Part shown: in pieces, positions 57,273 through 64,000 of the stretch | Numbering within the stretch: position 1 is the first letter of the stretch | Layout of the letters: every line of letters starts with the position of its first letter | Assembly (NCBI GenBank): GCA_900759385.1 | Contig: CAAEUZ010000111.1 | Span: forward strand, 1 to 64,000 | Length of the DNA stretch: 64,000 bases | DNA from: an uncultured Oscillospiraceae bacterium | Lineage (GTDB): Bacteria > Bacillota > Clostridia > Oscillospirales > Oscillospiraceae | Direction: 5' to 3' | Position numbers and translations under genes: made by a program | The notes under the pieces: generated by a model | Databases searched by the model: none | What the model saw: only the letters and a program-made list of their open reading frames with translations | Told to the model about the DNA's origin: nothing

Positions 57273-57971
57273 TTACAGCCCGAGGCTTTCAATCCATGCG
57301 GTCACGTCGCTCTCGCTCACGCTGGAGCGGAAACGCATGCCCTCGAGCCAGGTGCCGCTTCCCGCGGCCTGCTCGAGCAGGGTGCCGCTCTGGCCGAGCC
57401 CGGAGCTGGAGCTGGTGCAGAAGGGGATCACGGTCTTGCCGCCGAAGTCGTTGGCGGAGACAAAGCTGCTCACAGGCCAGGCTGCGATGCCCCACCAGAT
57501 GGGGTAGCCGATGAACACGGTGTCGTAGCTGTCCCAGTTGGGCACGTCGGTGCTGGCGAGCTCTATGTCGCGCAGGCTCTCGTCCTCGTACTCCTGTACC
57601 ACGCGGCTATTCTCGTCTGTCCAGTTGAGGTCGTCGCTGCTGTACGGCTGGGCGGGCTCGATGACGAAGGTGTCCGCGCCGGTGGCGGCGGCTATATATC
57701 CCGCAACGGCCTCGGTGTTGCCGGTGGCGGAGAAGTACACCACCAGGGTGCTGCCGGTGCCGGCGCCCCCGCTCACGGCCTCCCCGCCGGGGGCGCTCGT
57801 GGGCTCGGTGGTGGATTCAGCAGTGGGCTCGGCAGTCGGCTCCGAGGTCGGCTCCGAGGTCGGCTCGGCAGTGGGCTCCGGAGTGCCGGTCACGGTGACC
57901 GTCTCCGTGCCGCAGGCAGCCAGGGCGAAAATCATTACAAGGGCGAGCAGCAATGCGGTAAGCTTTTTCAT
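57273..57971 (-). CDS. Flavodoxin-like lipoprotein
   Basis: A 232-residue exported protein. ATG 57971 (GGAGG upstream) gives a signal peptide with lipobox LAACG near 20. An EPTSEPTAEPT-type stalk leads to about residue 75, followed by a full flavodoxin_4 domain: LVVYFSATGNTEAVAGYIAA, NWDSYDTVFIGYPIWWGIAA and IPFCTSSSSGLGQSGTLLEQ. The FMN phosphate loop (SATGNT) is intact. Extracytoplasmic flavodoxin domains are uncommon but recur three times here. Confidence 0.88.
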   Translation of the reverse strand: MKKLTALLLALVMIFALAACGTETVTVTGTPEPTAEPTSEPTSEPTAEPTAESTTEPTSAPGGEAVSGGAGTGSTLVVYFSATGNTEAVAGYIAAATGADTFVIEPAQPYSSDDLNWTDENSRVVQEYEDESLRDIELASTDVPNWDSYDTVFIGYPIWWGIAAWPVSSFVSANDFGGKTVIPFCTSSSSGLGQSGTLLEQAAGSGTWLEGMRFRSSVSESDVTAWIESLGL

Positions 57972-58011
57972 GGTAATTCCTCCGTAAATCTTCTGTATTG
58001 AATGATATGTT

Positions 58012-58104
58012 TCAATTTGCACCGGCGCCGCCGTCAACGGCGAACTCCAGGGCCCACATGCGGATGACGTTTTCCACAGCCGTCTTGCCTTCAAGCCTGT
58101 TCAT
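58012..58104 (-). pseudogene. Remnant of a short-chain dehydrogenase
   Basis: A 30-codon ORF with a GGAGGGAA ribosome site. MNRLEGKTAV is a typical SDR N-terminus and VDGGAGAN a typical SDR C-terminus, joined by ENVIRMWALEFA. The Rossmann core and catalytic Tyr-Lys are gone, as if an SDR gene had lost its middle in frame. Confidence 0.4.
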
Positions 58105-58141
58105 TGATGTTCCCTCCAAACTGTATATCCTGATATATCCA

Positions 58142-59122
58142 TTACGGCATCTGTGCTTCCCAAAACGCAACGGCGTCATCCAGCCAGCCCTCGGCGGCGG
58201 TGCCGGTGCCGAGACCGAAGCCGTGGCCCAGGCCGTGATAGAAGTGGAACTCGGTGGGGATGCCCAGCGCGTCCAGGCGCTGTATGCGCCGCTGCATGGT
58301 GCGCCAGTCGGCTATCCAGTCGCTGTCGCCGACACAGGCGAAGGTGGGCGGGTCGTTGGGAGTATAGTCGCTGTGGCCGGTGTACTGCATAATAACCGCG
58401 CCGGGCCGGGGCAGGTCGTCCCCGCCGAAGGCTGCCGGGCCGTAGGAGCCAAGCCAGGCCGCCATCCTGGCTCCCGCGCTCCCGCCCCAGAGAGAGTAGC
58501 ACCCGGTGCTCACGCCAAGCTCCTCCGCGTTGGCGAAGATGAAGCTGATGGCCCGCGCCAGGTCCTCGCAGGCGGTCTGCGCGCCCGGCCTGTAGATGAG
58601 CGCAAAGGCGTTGTAGCCGAGCTTGCTCAGCTCCAGCGCGTGCGGGAAGCTGTCCTGCATCGCGCCGACGTAGGCGAAGGCCCCGCCCGCGCTGCACACG
58701 GCGAAGGGCGCGCCCTCCTCGCCCCTGAAGAAGAACAGCCCCGTGTCGGCCTTGTCCGGGTCGGCGGCCTTTTCGGCGTCGGTGTAGATGTCGCAGAACA
58801 CCGTCTCGCCCGACGCGGCGCGCTCATGGAGCGTGTTGACTATCTCCACGGTCTCGGCGGGGTCGATGTGGCTGTACCAGGTGAGGCCGAGCGAGCCGAG
58901 CGTGTCGCCGCTCATGTAGCCGCGCTCGGTGGGGAAGAGCAGGCGGCCGTAGTCCGAGAAGACCGGGTCGCTGATTACGTCGTTTATGCTCGAGCGTGCG
59001 GTGTACTCGCCGCTATTTGTTTCAGGCATAGTGTCCTCCTCCCTTGCAGCACTGCCGCAGGCTGAAAGAAGAGCCAGGCAGGCGGCAAAACAGAGCGTTG
59101 ATACCAATGTTTTTCGTCTCAT
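58142..59122 (-). CDS. Alpha/beta hydrolase lipoprotein
   Basis: A 326-residue lipoprotein with lipobox LSACG near 21. Hydrolase parts: FAVCSAGGAFAYVGAMQDSF near 135 (oxyanion), nucleophile WGGSAGARMAAWL near 212, acid in CVGDSDWIADW near 265 and base in GLGHGFGLG near 300. Related by layout to the hydrolase module at 50807. GAGGTGAT precedes the ATG. Its promoter carries a 32-base element also found before the MATE gene. Confidence 0.88.
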   Translation of the reverse strand: MRRKTLVSTLCFAACLALLSACGSAAREEDTMPETNSGEYTARSSINDVISDPVFSDYGRLLFPTERGYMSGDTLGSLGLTWYSHIDPAETVEIVNTLHERAASGETVFCDIYTDAEKAADPDKADTGLFFFRGEEGAPFAVCSAGGAFAYVGAMQDSFPHALELSKLGYNAFALIYRPGAQTACEDLARAISFIFANAEELGVSTGCYSLWGGSAGARMAAWLGSYGPAAFGGDDLPRPGAVIMQYTGHSDYTPNDPPTFACVGDSDWIADWRTMQRRIQRLDALGIPTEFHFYHGLGHGFGLGTGTAAEGWLDDAVAFWEAQMP

Positions 59123-59147
59123 CTGCCATCACCTCTCCCATGCTGTC

Positions 59148-59199
59148 ATTGTAAGTCCCCAAAAACAGAAAGTACAATGCCGATTGCTGCATCTGCTAT
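59148..59199 (-). promoter_or_regulatory. Promoter and shared operator of the hydrolase lipoprotein gene
   Basis: Minus strand TTGTAC (59171-59176), 17 bases, TACAAT (59148-59153). Immediately upstream and over the -35 lies TATAGC, 12 bases, CGGCATTGTACTTT (59168-59199), repeated at 60655-60686. Confidence 0.65.
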
Positions 59200-59230
59200 A
59201 ACTTCGCTGCATAGCGAGACCGGCCCGGGC

Positions 59231-60589
59231 TCACTTTTGAGACGCTGGCTCGGGGAGATGGCGGAGAGTATAAAAATAGATGCTGAACGTTATGGGCAGC
59301 ATCAGAGCCTCGATGATCGGCTGGGCCCAGATTAGGCCGTCCAGACCGACGGCGGCGTCCATGAGAAGCATGGCGGGGATGTAGAGAACGCCCTGGCGGC
59401 AGAGGGTTATGAGCGAGGACTGCAGGCCCTTGCCCATCGCCTGGAGCGCGTAGCTGGTCATAAAGTTGATGGCCGTCAGCGGCACGCTCAGACAGGCCAC
59501 GCGCAGGAAGCCCGCGCCCATGGCGCTGGTCTCGGCGTCCGGGATGAAGCGGTGGACTATGGGCGAGGCGAAGAAGAAAAACAGCGCCACAAAGCAGGCG
59601 GAGATCACAATGGACACCTTCCACGAGAAGGACGCCATGCCGCGCATGCGCTTGTAGCTGCCCGAGGCGTAGTTGTAGCCGATGAGCGGCATGAAGCCCT
59701 GGCACAGGCCCATGGAGACGTTGAGCGGGAACTGGTCGATGCGCTTCACTATGCCGTAAGCCGCCTCGGTCACCGTGCCGTAGGCGCTGGCCAGGTTCAT
59801 CATCACCATAGTCGCCGCGTTGCCCAGCGTGGTGGATATGGCGCTCGCGATGCCGACGGAGAAGATCTGTCTGGTGAAGCGGAAGGTAAAGTACCGCGGC
59901 CGGAAGGACATGAAGGTGTGTCCGCGCAGCCTCATATATACCACGGCGAAAAAGCCCACGCTGGCAAGGTTGGAGAAGGCCGTGGCTATGGCCGCGCCCG
60001 CCACGTCCATGTGCAGCGGGAATATGAGTATGGGGTCGAGGATGACATTGAGTATGCCGCCGAACATCATGCCCGCGCTGGCCTCGCGCGCGTGTCCCTC
60101 GCTGCGCAGCAGGTTGCCCAGCGAGAGGCTGACCATCGTCGGCACGCCGCCGAGGACGACGACCCAGTTGAGGTAGGTCTCCGCGTACACAATGTTCTCG
60201 TCCAGCGCGCCCAGGAAGCGCAGAACAGGTTCCCGGAAGATGTATGTGAGGACAGAGAAGAGGAGCGTTGCTGCGATTCCGCCCCAGAGTGCAAAGGATG
60301 AGACGTATCTGACGTCGCCCTCGTCCTTTGAGCCGAGCATGCGCGAGATGAGGCTCCCGCCGCCGAGGCCGAAGAGGTTCCCCAGCGCGGTGAGCAGATT
60401 GAAGTACGGGCTCACGAGCGAGACGCCCGCAGACATGGCGGGGTTAGCCAGCTGACCGATGAAGAAGGTGTCCGCCAGGTTGTATATCATGGTGACGACC
60501 TGGCTGATAACAGTGGGTACGGCCAGCTTCGCCACTGCGCGGGGTATGGGCATTTCTTCAAATATGTAGGTTTCAGAGCTTGTATCCAT
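59231..60589 (-). CDS. MATE-family multidrug/sodium antiporter
   Basis: A 452-residue exporter with 12 membrane segments. PRAVAKLAVPTVISQVVTMI, YNLADTFFIGQLANPAMSAG near 35-55 and GLGGGSLISRMLGSKDE near 80-95 are the MATE signatures; the second half repeats them (GIVKRIDQFPLNVSMGLCQG, GFMPLIGYNYASG). ATG 60589 gives the best N-terminus. Expels cationic drugs or metabolites. First gene of the minus-strand stretch that leads into the redox operon. Confidence 0.93.
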   Translation of the reverse strand: MDTSSETYIFEEMPIPRAVAKLAVPTVISQVVTMIYNLADTFFIGQLANPAMSAGVSLVSPYFNLLTALGNLFGLGGGSLISRMLGSKDEGDVRYVSSFALWGGIAATLLFSVLTYIFREPVLRFLGALDENIVYAETYLNWVVVLGGVPTMVSLSLGNLLRSEGHAREASAGMMFGGILNVILDPILIFPLHMDVAGAAIATAFSNLASVGFFAVVYMRLRGHTFMSFRPRYFTFRFTRQIFSVGIASAISTTLGNAATMVMMNLASAYGTVTEAAYGIVKRIDQFPLNVSMGLCQGFMPLIGYNYASGSYKRMRGMASFSWKVSIVISACFVALFFFFASPIVHRFIPDAETSAMGAGFLRVACLSVPLTAINFMTSYALQAMGKGLQSSLITLCRQGVLYIPAMLLMDAAVGLDGLIWAQPIIEALMLPITFSIYFYTLRHLPEPASQK

Positions 60590-60633
60590 GCAAAACACTT
60601 CCTCTTACAAGGGATTCTCCGCCCGACGGGTGC

Positions 60634-60686
60634 ATTTTAGCGCCGCTCAGCGGCAAAGTACAATGCCGTTTTGACAATCCGCTATA
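60634..60686 (-). promoter_or_regulatory. Promoter and shared operator of the MATE gene
   Basis: Minus strand TTGTAC (60658-60663), 18 bases with an internal GCCGC/GCGGC palindrome, TAAAAT (60634-60639). TATAGC, 12 bases, CGGCATTGTACTTT lies at 60655-60686. Confidence 0.65.
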
Positions 60687-60773
60687 AGCGCCGGACATAA
60701 TGCTCCGCGCCGGCGGCGCAAACACAAAGTCTCCCGGCCCTGTACGGGCCGGGAGTTTACGCGTTCACGGGAC

Positions 60774-61100
60774 TCAGCAGCTTATCTCCACGCCGTTCCA
60801 GGCGTCCATGATGAGCTGCTTATACTCGTCTATGGTGGCCTTGCGCGGCGGGGCGCCGGCGCTCGAGCCGTGCTCGCTCTTGTCCTTGGAGGCGAGGGCG
60901 AGCTCTTCGAGAATTTCGTCGTCCATCTCGACGCCGAGCTCCCTGTAGCTCCTGGGCAGGCCGAGGTCGCCGCGCACTTTTTGTATTGCGAGCACGAGTG
61001 CCTTTGCCTGTTCCGGCTCGCTCTTGCCGTTTACGTCGAGGCCCATGGCCCTGGCCAGGTCGGCGAGCCGCGCAAGCGGCTCAAACTGCGGTCGGCGATG
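60774..61100 (-). pseudogene. Iron-containing alcohol dehydrogenase, C-terminal fragment
   Basis: About 105 codons of the C-terminal helical domain of a group III iron alcohol dehydrogenase (PQFEPLARLADLARAMGLDV, VRGDLGLPRSYRELGVEMDD, DEYKQLIMDAWNGVEISC). The N-terminal NAD domain and metal ligands are missing. The coding similarity stops at about 61090, where a repeat-rich noncoding stretch begins. Confidence 0.7.
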
Positions 61101-61149
61101 CTCAAGAATGTATCCTGCTTAGGGACGACCACCCCGCCAATAACGCCAA

Positions 61150-61285
61150 CAAAAGGTTCCAACGCACCCAACGTCGGCAAAAAGCGCTTTTCTTTGGGGT
61201 ACAAAGGCCGCACCCACAAAAAGCGGTTTTTCTTTGGAGTCTGAGGGGTTTCTTTTGGCCAAGACCAAAAGAAATCCCTCAGGAG
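61150..61285. repeat. Intergenic repeat: two copies of a 22-base unit and a 16-bp palindrome
   Basis: CAAAAAGCGCTTTTCTTTGG (61169 onward) and CAAAAAGCGGTTTTTCTTTG (about 61217 onward) are imperfect direct repeats. A long palindrome follows at 61240-61279 (GAGGGGTTTCTTTTGG / CCAAAAGAAATCCCTC, loop CCAAGA). It looks like a dispersed intergenic element adjoining the broken dehydrogenase. Confidence 0.6.
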
Positions 61286-61298
61286 AAAAGGAGGTTCT

Positions 61299-61964
61299 AT
61301 GAAAGTACTTCTAATCAATGGCAGCCCGCACGAGCACGGCTGCACAGACGCGGCGCTCTCGCTTGTCGCGGATGCCCTGCGCGAAAACGGCGTAGAGGCC
61401 GAAATATACTGGCTCGGCGTGAAGCCCGTCACCGGCTGCATCGGCTGCCGCCAGTGCATGAAACTCGGCGGCAAATGCGCCATAGACGACAAGGTGAACG
61501 AGTTCAAGGAGCTCGCGCGGGCTGCCGACGGCTTTGTGTTCGGCTCACCCGTGCATTACGGCTCCTGCTCGGCCAGCCTCAAGGGCTTCATGGACCGGCT
61601 TTTCTTCTCCGAGCGCCACGGCAACGGCTCGGAGGCCTTCCGTCTCAAGCCCGCGGCGGCAGTGGTCTCCGCCCGCAGGAGCGGCACCACGGCGGCCCTG
61701 GACCAGATCAACCGCTACTTCACCATGTACGAGATGCCCGTCATCCCCTCGCGTTACTGGTGCGCCGTACACGGCGCCAAGCGCGAGGACGTGTATCAGG
61801 ACGAGGAGGGCGTTTTCGTCATGCGCACGCTGGGGAGGTATATGTCCTATTACCTGCGCTGCCTGGAGGCGGGACGAGGGGCCGGAATAACTCCGCCCGG
61901 GCTGGAAAGCTATAATACCACAAACTTTATCCGTACCGATCCCGGCATGTACGGGTTCAGATAA
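61299..61964 (+). CDS. Flavodoxin-fold NAD(P)H-dependent oxidoreductase
   Basis: A 221-residue iron-sulfur-flavoprotein-like reductase: phosphate loop INGSPHEHGCTDAAL, Cys motif GCIGCRQCMKLGGKC near 47-62, SPVHYGSCSASLKGFMDRLF near 85. Only the compact Cys motif for one 4Fe-4S is visible. AGGAGG precedes the ATG. The only plus-strand gene of this end; its upstream region is the repeat-rich stretch. Confidence 0.87.
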   Translation: MKVLLINGSPHEHGCTDAALSLVADALRENGVEAEIYWLGVKPVTGCIGCRQCMKLGGKCAIDDKVNEFKELARAADGFVFGSPVHYGSCSASLKGFMDRLFFSERHGNGSEAFRLKPAAAVVSARRSGTTAALDQINRYFTMYEMPVIPSRYWCAVHGAKREDVYQDEEGVFVMRTLGRYMSYYLRCLEAGRGAGITPPGLESYNTTNFIRTDPGMYGFR

Positions 61965-62018
61965 CGCAGGCGGCTTTTGCTCAGACCGCCGCCGGATAAT
62001 GAATATGCGGCGCCTCAG

Positions 62019-62052
62019 GCAGCCACCGCGTGAATTACACGCGGGGGCTGCC
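62019..62052 (-). terminator. Hairpin after the 85-residue gene
   Basis: GGCAGCCCCCGCGTG and CACGCGGTGGCTGCC on the minus strand form a 15-bp stem (one mismatch) right after the stop, without a T-run. Confidence 0.4.
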
Positions 62053-62310
62053 TCAAACTATGACCGGTTCCGTAAGAAAGCCGGGGATGGAGCGGGACTG
62101 CAGGTCTGCAAAGACGTGATAGTGTACCCACAAGGTGGAAAAGCGTATCTCGTACAGGCCGCCTCCGTACTCGATCGTGCAGTCAGTGAGCTCGGCGAAG
62201 CTCACCCCGGCGTAATTAAGGGCGAGCGCAAGCGCGGGGTGCATGCCGCCGCGCGGAGCGGCGTGGGCAATGCAGGCCCTGTAGGCGTCCAGAATAGTCT
62301 CTGAGTTCAT
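62053..62310 (-). CDS. Hypothetical 85-residue protein
   Basis: No family recognised. AAAGGAG precedes the ATG. N-terminal helix (MNSETILDAYRACIAHAA) then a beta-rich part (DCTIEYGGGLYEIRFSTLWV, HYHVFADLQ) that faintly resembles a single PepSY-type fold. No signal peptide. Strand and codon usage fit the surroundings. Confidence 0.6.
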   Translation of the reverse strand: MNSETILDAYRACIAHAAPRGGMHPALALALNYAGVSFAELTDCTIEYGGGLYEIRFSTLWVHYHVFADLQSRSIPGFLTEPVIV

Positions 62311-62417
62311 AAAAATACTCCTTTGCCGCAGGTTGGGTTCCTTATGTCAAAGAAGTATAGTTATGGCTGTTAAATACGGCTTAATGCCGGGATAAACAGA
62401 GCTTAAACTCTGTCCGC

Positions 62418-63047
62418 TCAAATCCCCAGCCTGTCCAGCCAGGCGCTCACGGCCCCGGGAGCGGTGGTGACGCTACTGCGCGAGATGGAGAGCGCGTCAG
62501 TGACCACCTGCGCGTCCGGCTGCAGCTGCTGTATGGTGGCCGGCGTCCCCGCCAGCCCGCTGCCGCCGTGCACGGTAAAGGGCACGATAACGGCCCCGCC
62601 GAAGTCATAGATCTCCAGGAAGGTGTAAAGCGGCATGGGCAGGTCTGCGTTCCATATGGGGTAGCCGATGAACAGCGTGTCATATCCGTCAAGGTTCTCT
62701 GGCAGGTTGGCAATGGCTGGCCTGGCGCCGCTGTCGCGTTCCGCGAGCGCCACGTCCCCGCACTCGCCGTAGTCCTCCGGATAGGGCGTCTCCGGCTGTA
62801 TTTCCAGCAGGTCGCCGCCGGTGCACCCGGCTATGTACGCGGCCATCTCCGCCGTGTTGCCCGACCAGGAGAAATACGCCACCAGTATGTTTGACGCCTC
62901 CGTGCCCTCCTCAGCGGCCGGGCCCGGCTTCTGCGTGGCGGCCGGGGCCGGCGCCCCCGTGGCCGCGGGCACGCCGGACGTGCCGCAGGCGGCTAGCACC
63001 AGGGCGGATACGGCAAGTACTGCAAGCGCGATAATTCGTCTTATCAT
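62418..63047 (-). CDS. Flavodoxin-like lipoprotein
   Basis: A 209-residue lipoprotein (lipobox LAACG near 21), Ala/Pro linker to about 52, then a flavodoxin_4 domain: ILVAYFSWSGNTAEMAAYIA, NLDGYDTLFIGYPIWNADLP, VPFTVHGGSGLAG. SWSGNT replaces SATGNT at the FMN loop. It starts 1 base after the stop of the upstream flavodoxin gene, so the two are cotranscribed. Confidence 0.88.
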   Translation of the reverse strand: MIRRIIALAVLAVSALVLAACGTSGVPAATGAPAPAATQKPGPAAEEGTEASNILVAYFSWSGNTAEMAAYIAGCTGGDLLEIQPETPYPEDYGECGDVALAERDSGARPAIANLPENLDGYDTLFIGYPIWNADLPMPLYTFLEIYDFGGAVIVPFTVHGGSGLAGTPATIQQLQPDAQVVTDALSISRSSVTTAPGAVSAWLDRLGI

Positions 63048-63048
63048 G

Positions 63049-63678
63049 TCAAATCAACCCCAAATTCAAGTCTGTCAGCCATCCCTCCAGCTGGGATGCA
63101 TTCGTGATCCTGCGCCCGCCGTAAACGGCCGCACCCTCGCAGGAGCCCAGGAAGGTGGGCATGGTCTCGGAGATATCGCTGCCACCGCTGGTGCAGAACG
63201 GTATGACCAGCTTGCCGGTGAGGTCATAGCTCTCAAGGAAGCTGTTGACCGGCGCGGGCGTGGCGTGCCACCAGACCGGATAGCCGACGAACACTATGTC
63301 GTAGTTGCCCATATCCTCCACTGCGGCGTCCAGCTCCGGGCGCGAGCGGCGGCGTATCTCGCTGTTCGACTGCGTGTAGACGTTGGAATAGTCTTCGCGC
63401 GGGGATATCTCGAACAGGTCGCCGTGCGTCAGCTCCGCGAGTGATTGTGCCACGGCGCGGGTGTTCCCGGAGTACGAAAAGTACGCGACGAGCACCTTTT
63501 TGTCCTCCATGGCGGCGATCTCCGCGCGCAGCTGCTCCGTTCCGGCCTCATCCAGCGAGAGGTCCGTCTGGCTGTGAAAGCGCGCGGGGTAGCGGTAGAG
63601 ATTATAGCCCGCGAAGGCCAGTACTGCGAGCAGTATGACAATAATCACGGCGACGGCGCCCTTTCTCTTCTTTTTCAC
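63049..63678 (-). CDS. Membrane-anchored flavodoxin-like protein
   Basis: A 209-residue protein starting at GTG 63678, which overlaps the alcohol dehydrogenase stop by 4 bases (GTGA). A basic N-terminus (KKKRKG) and one membrane segment (7-28) orient the flavodoxin_4 domain outside: VLVAYFSYSGNTRAVAQSLA, NYDIVFVGYPVWWHATPAPV, IPFCTSGGSDISETM. Not a lipoprotein, unlike its two relatives nearby. Confidence 0.87.
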   Translation of the reverse strand: MKKKRKGAVAVIIVILLAVLAFAGYNLYRYPARFHSQTDLSLDEAGTEQLRAEIAAMEDKKVLVAYFSYSGNTRAVAQSLAELTHGDLFEISPREDYSNVYTQSNSEIRRRSRPELDAAVEDMGNYDIVFVGYPVWWHATPAPVNSFLESYDLTGKLVIPFCTSGGSDISETMPTFLGSCEGAAVYGGRRITNASQLEGWLTDLNLGLI

Positions 63679-64000
63679 AGGCACTCGGTCAGAATGTCGT
63701 ATATCTCGTCGTGAGTCAGCTCGCGCGGGTTGCACTTGATGATGTTGCTGCTGTCGGCCACCGCGCGGAGGATTTCGGGCGTGATGGGCGTCTTGGCCTC
63801 CAGCTGGCCCAGCTTTGTGGGCAGGCCGCAGTCGCGTATGAGCGCTTCAAGCGCGTCGAGCCCGGCCCCGGCCGTATCAGCGCCGAAGACCACCCGGGCG
63901 AAACGGGTGAATTTCTCCGGTGCGTCGGCGAGGATATGCCTGCAGTACACGGGCTGGATCACCGCCAGGCCCTGGCCATGGTTGCAGTCGGTGTAGGCGC
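63675..64000 (-). CDS. Iron-containing alcohol dehydrogenase, C-terminal part (runs off the window)
   Basis: At least 108 codons; the start lies beyond the right edge. AYTDCNHGQGLAVIQPVY contains the last metal-binding His, and FGADTAGAGLDALEALIRDC, GLPTKLGQLEAKTPITPEIL and the C-terminal helices match butanol dehydrogenase (YqdH/BdhA). Overlaps the flavodoxin gene by 4 bases, so the dehydrogenase and exported flavodoxins share a transcript. Confidence 0.85.
   Translation of the reverse strand, partial: AYTDCNHGQGLAVIQPVYCRHILADAPEKFTRFARVVFGADTAGAGLDALEALIRDCGLPTKLGQLEAKTPITPEILRAVADSSNIIKCNPRELTHDEIYDILTECL

Noticed and set aside
57998..59065. Plus-strand frame of about 350 codons opposite the hydrolase lipoprotein
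   Set aside because: Composition typical of antisense shadow; the minus-strand gene has signal peptide, catalytic motifs and promoter.
1..64000. rRNA, tRNA, prophage, plasmid origin or integrase
   Set aside because: I looked for conserved rRNA stretches, tRNA-like arms, integrase motifs and iterons and found none I could support; short RNAs may still be missed by eye.

Overview
The window is a contiguous piece of a GC-rich bacterial chromosome. Strong Shine-Dalgarno sequences, TTG/GTG starts, a SigI/RsgI-type pair, Rrf2-NifS-NifU, short lipoprotein signals and many Etf, flavodoxin and CoA genes suggest an anaerobic, GC-rich member of the Clostridia (Oscillospiraceae-like). That placement is inference from gene content; no rRNA or tRNA gene was found. 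Both edges are ordinary chromosome, and the right edge cuts an iron-containing alcohol dehydrogenase gene.

Layout. 0-7.3 kb: an alpha/beta hydrolase, a flavodoxin-fold reductase and a complete branched-chain amino acid ABC transporter (livK-H-M-G-F, minus strand). In front of livK sit a sigma-70 promoter, a 94-codon ORF with a dense run of Ile/Leu/Val codons, and a strong intrinsic terminator 34 bases before livK. This is the layout of a ribosome-mediated attenuator. 7.1-9.2 kb: an HTH gene, an internally deleted IS30 relic and an internally deleted esterase. 9.2-12.4 kb: a MerR/aldo-keto reductase/carboxymuconolactone decarboxylase group and a DUF3737 protein. 12.6-14.5 kb: a LysR regulator and a CatA-like acetyltransferase with a candidate leader peptide and an RBS-masking hairpin. 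14.6-17.3 kb: SigI and RsgI homologues, plus a related lipoprotein, with extreme Asp/Trp tails. 17.4-25.4 kb: Crp/Fnr regulator, an S-adenosylhomocysteinase-like protein, Rrf2-NifU-NifS, and ribonucleotide reductase. 25.5-31.1 kb: patatin, DUF4097 lipoprotein, GNAT, a MerR-controlled ABC exporter and a LysR regulator.

31.5-43.8 kb holds the metabolic centrepiece, one long plus-strand cluster: etfBA, a PaaG-like enoyl-CoA isomerase/hydratase, an SLC13 carrier, acyl-CoA dehydrogenase, CaiB-type CoA transferase, a second SLC13 carrier, a nitronate monooxygenase-like flavoprotein, a GlcD-type FAD dehydrogenase and a second etfBA. It resembles E. coli cai-fix (CoA transfer, acyl-CoA reduction, Etf) joined to a LctBCD-like hydroxyacid dehydrogenase/Etf module. 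I read it as uptake of an anionic carboxylate, activation to a CoA ester, reduction through one Etf, and hydroxyacid oxidation through the other.

44.4-52.7 kb carries envelope genes: zinc-dependent phospholipase C-like protein, PAP2, GtrA-fused glycosyltransferase, a phosphodiester glycosidase broken by an in-frame TAG, a PepSY protein, a two-component system whose response regulator is frameshifted in a G7 run, and a secreted hydrolase pair that is in frame across a TAG. 52.9-64 kb is a minus-strand island of redox genes: RibD-like reductase, carboxymuconolactone decarboxylase, flavin reductase, DUF362, two aldo-keto reductases, three exported flavodoxin-like proteins, a MATE exporter and alcohol dehydrogenase fragments. 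Two of its promoters share a 32-base element.
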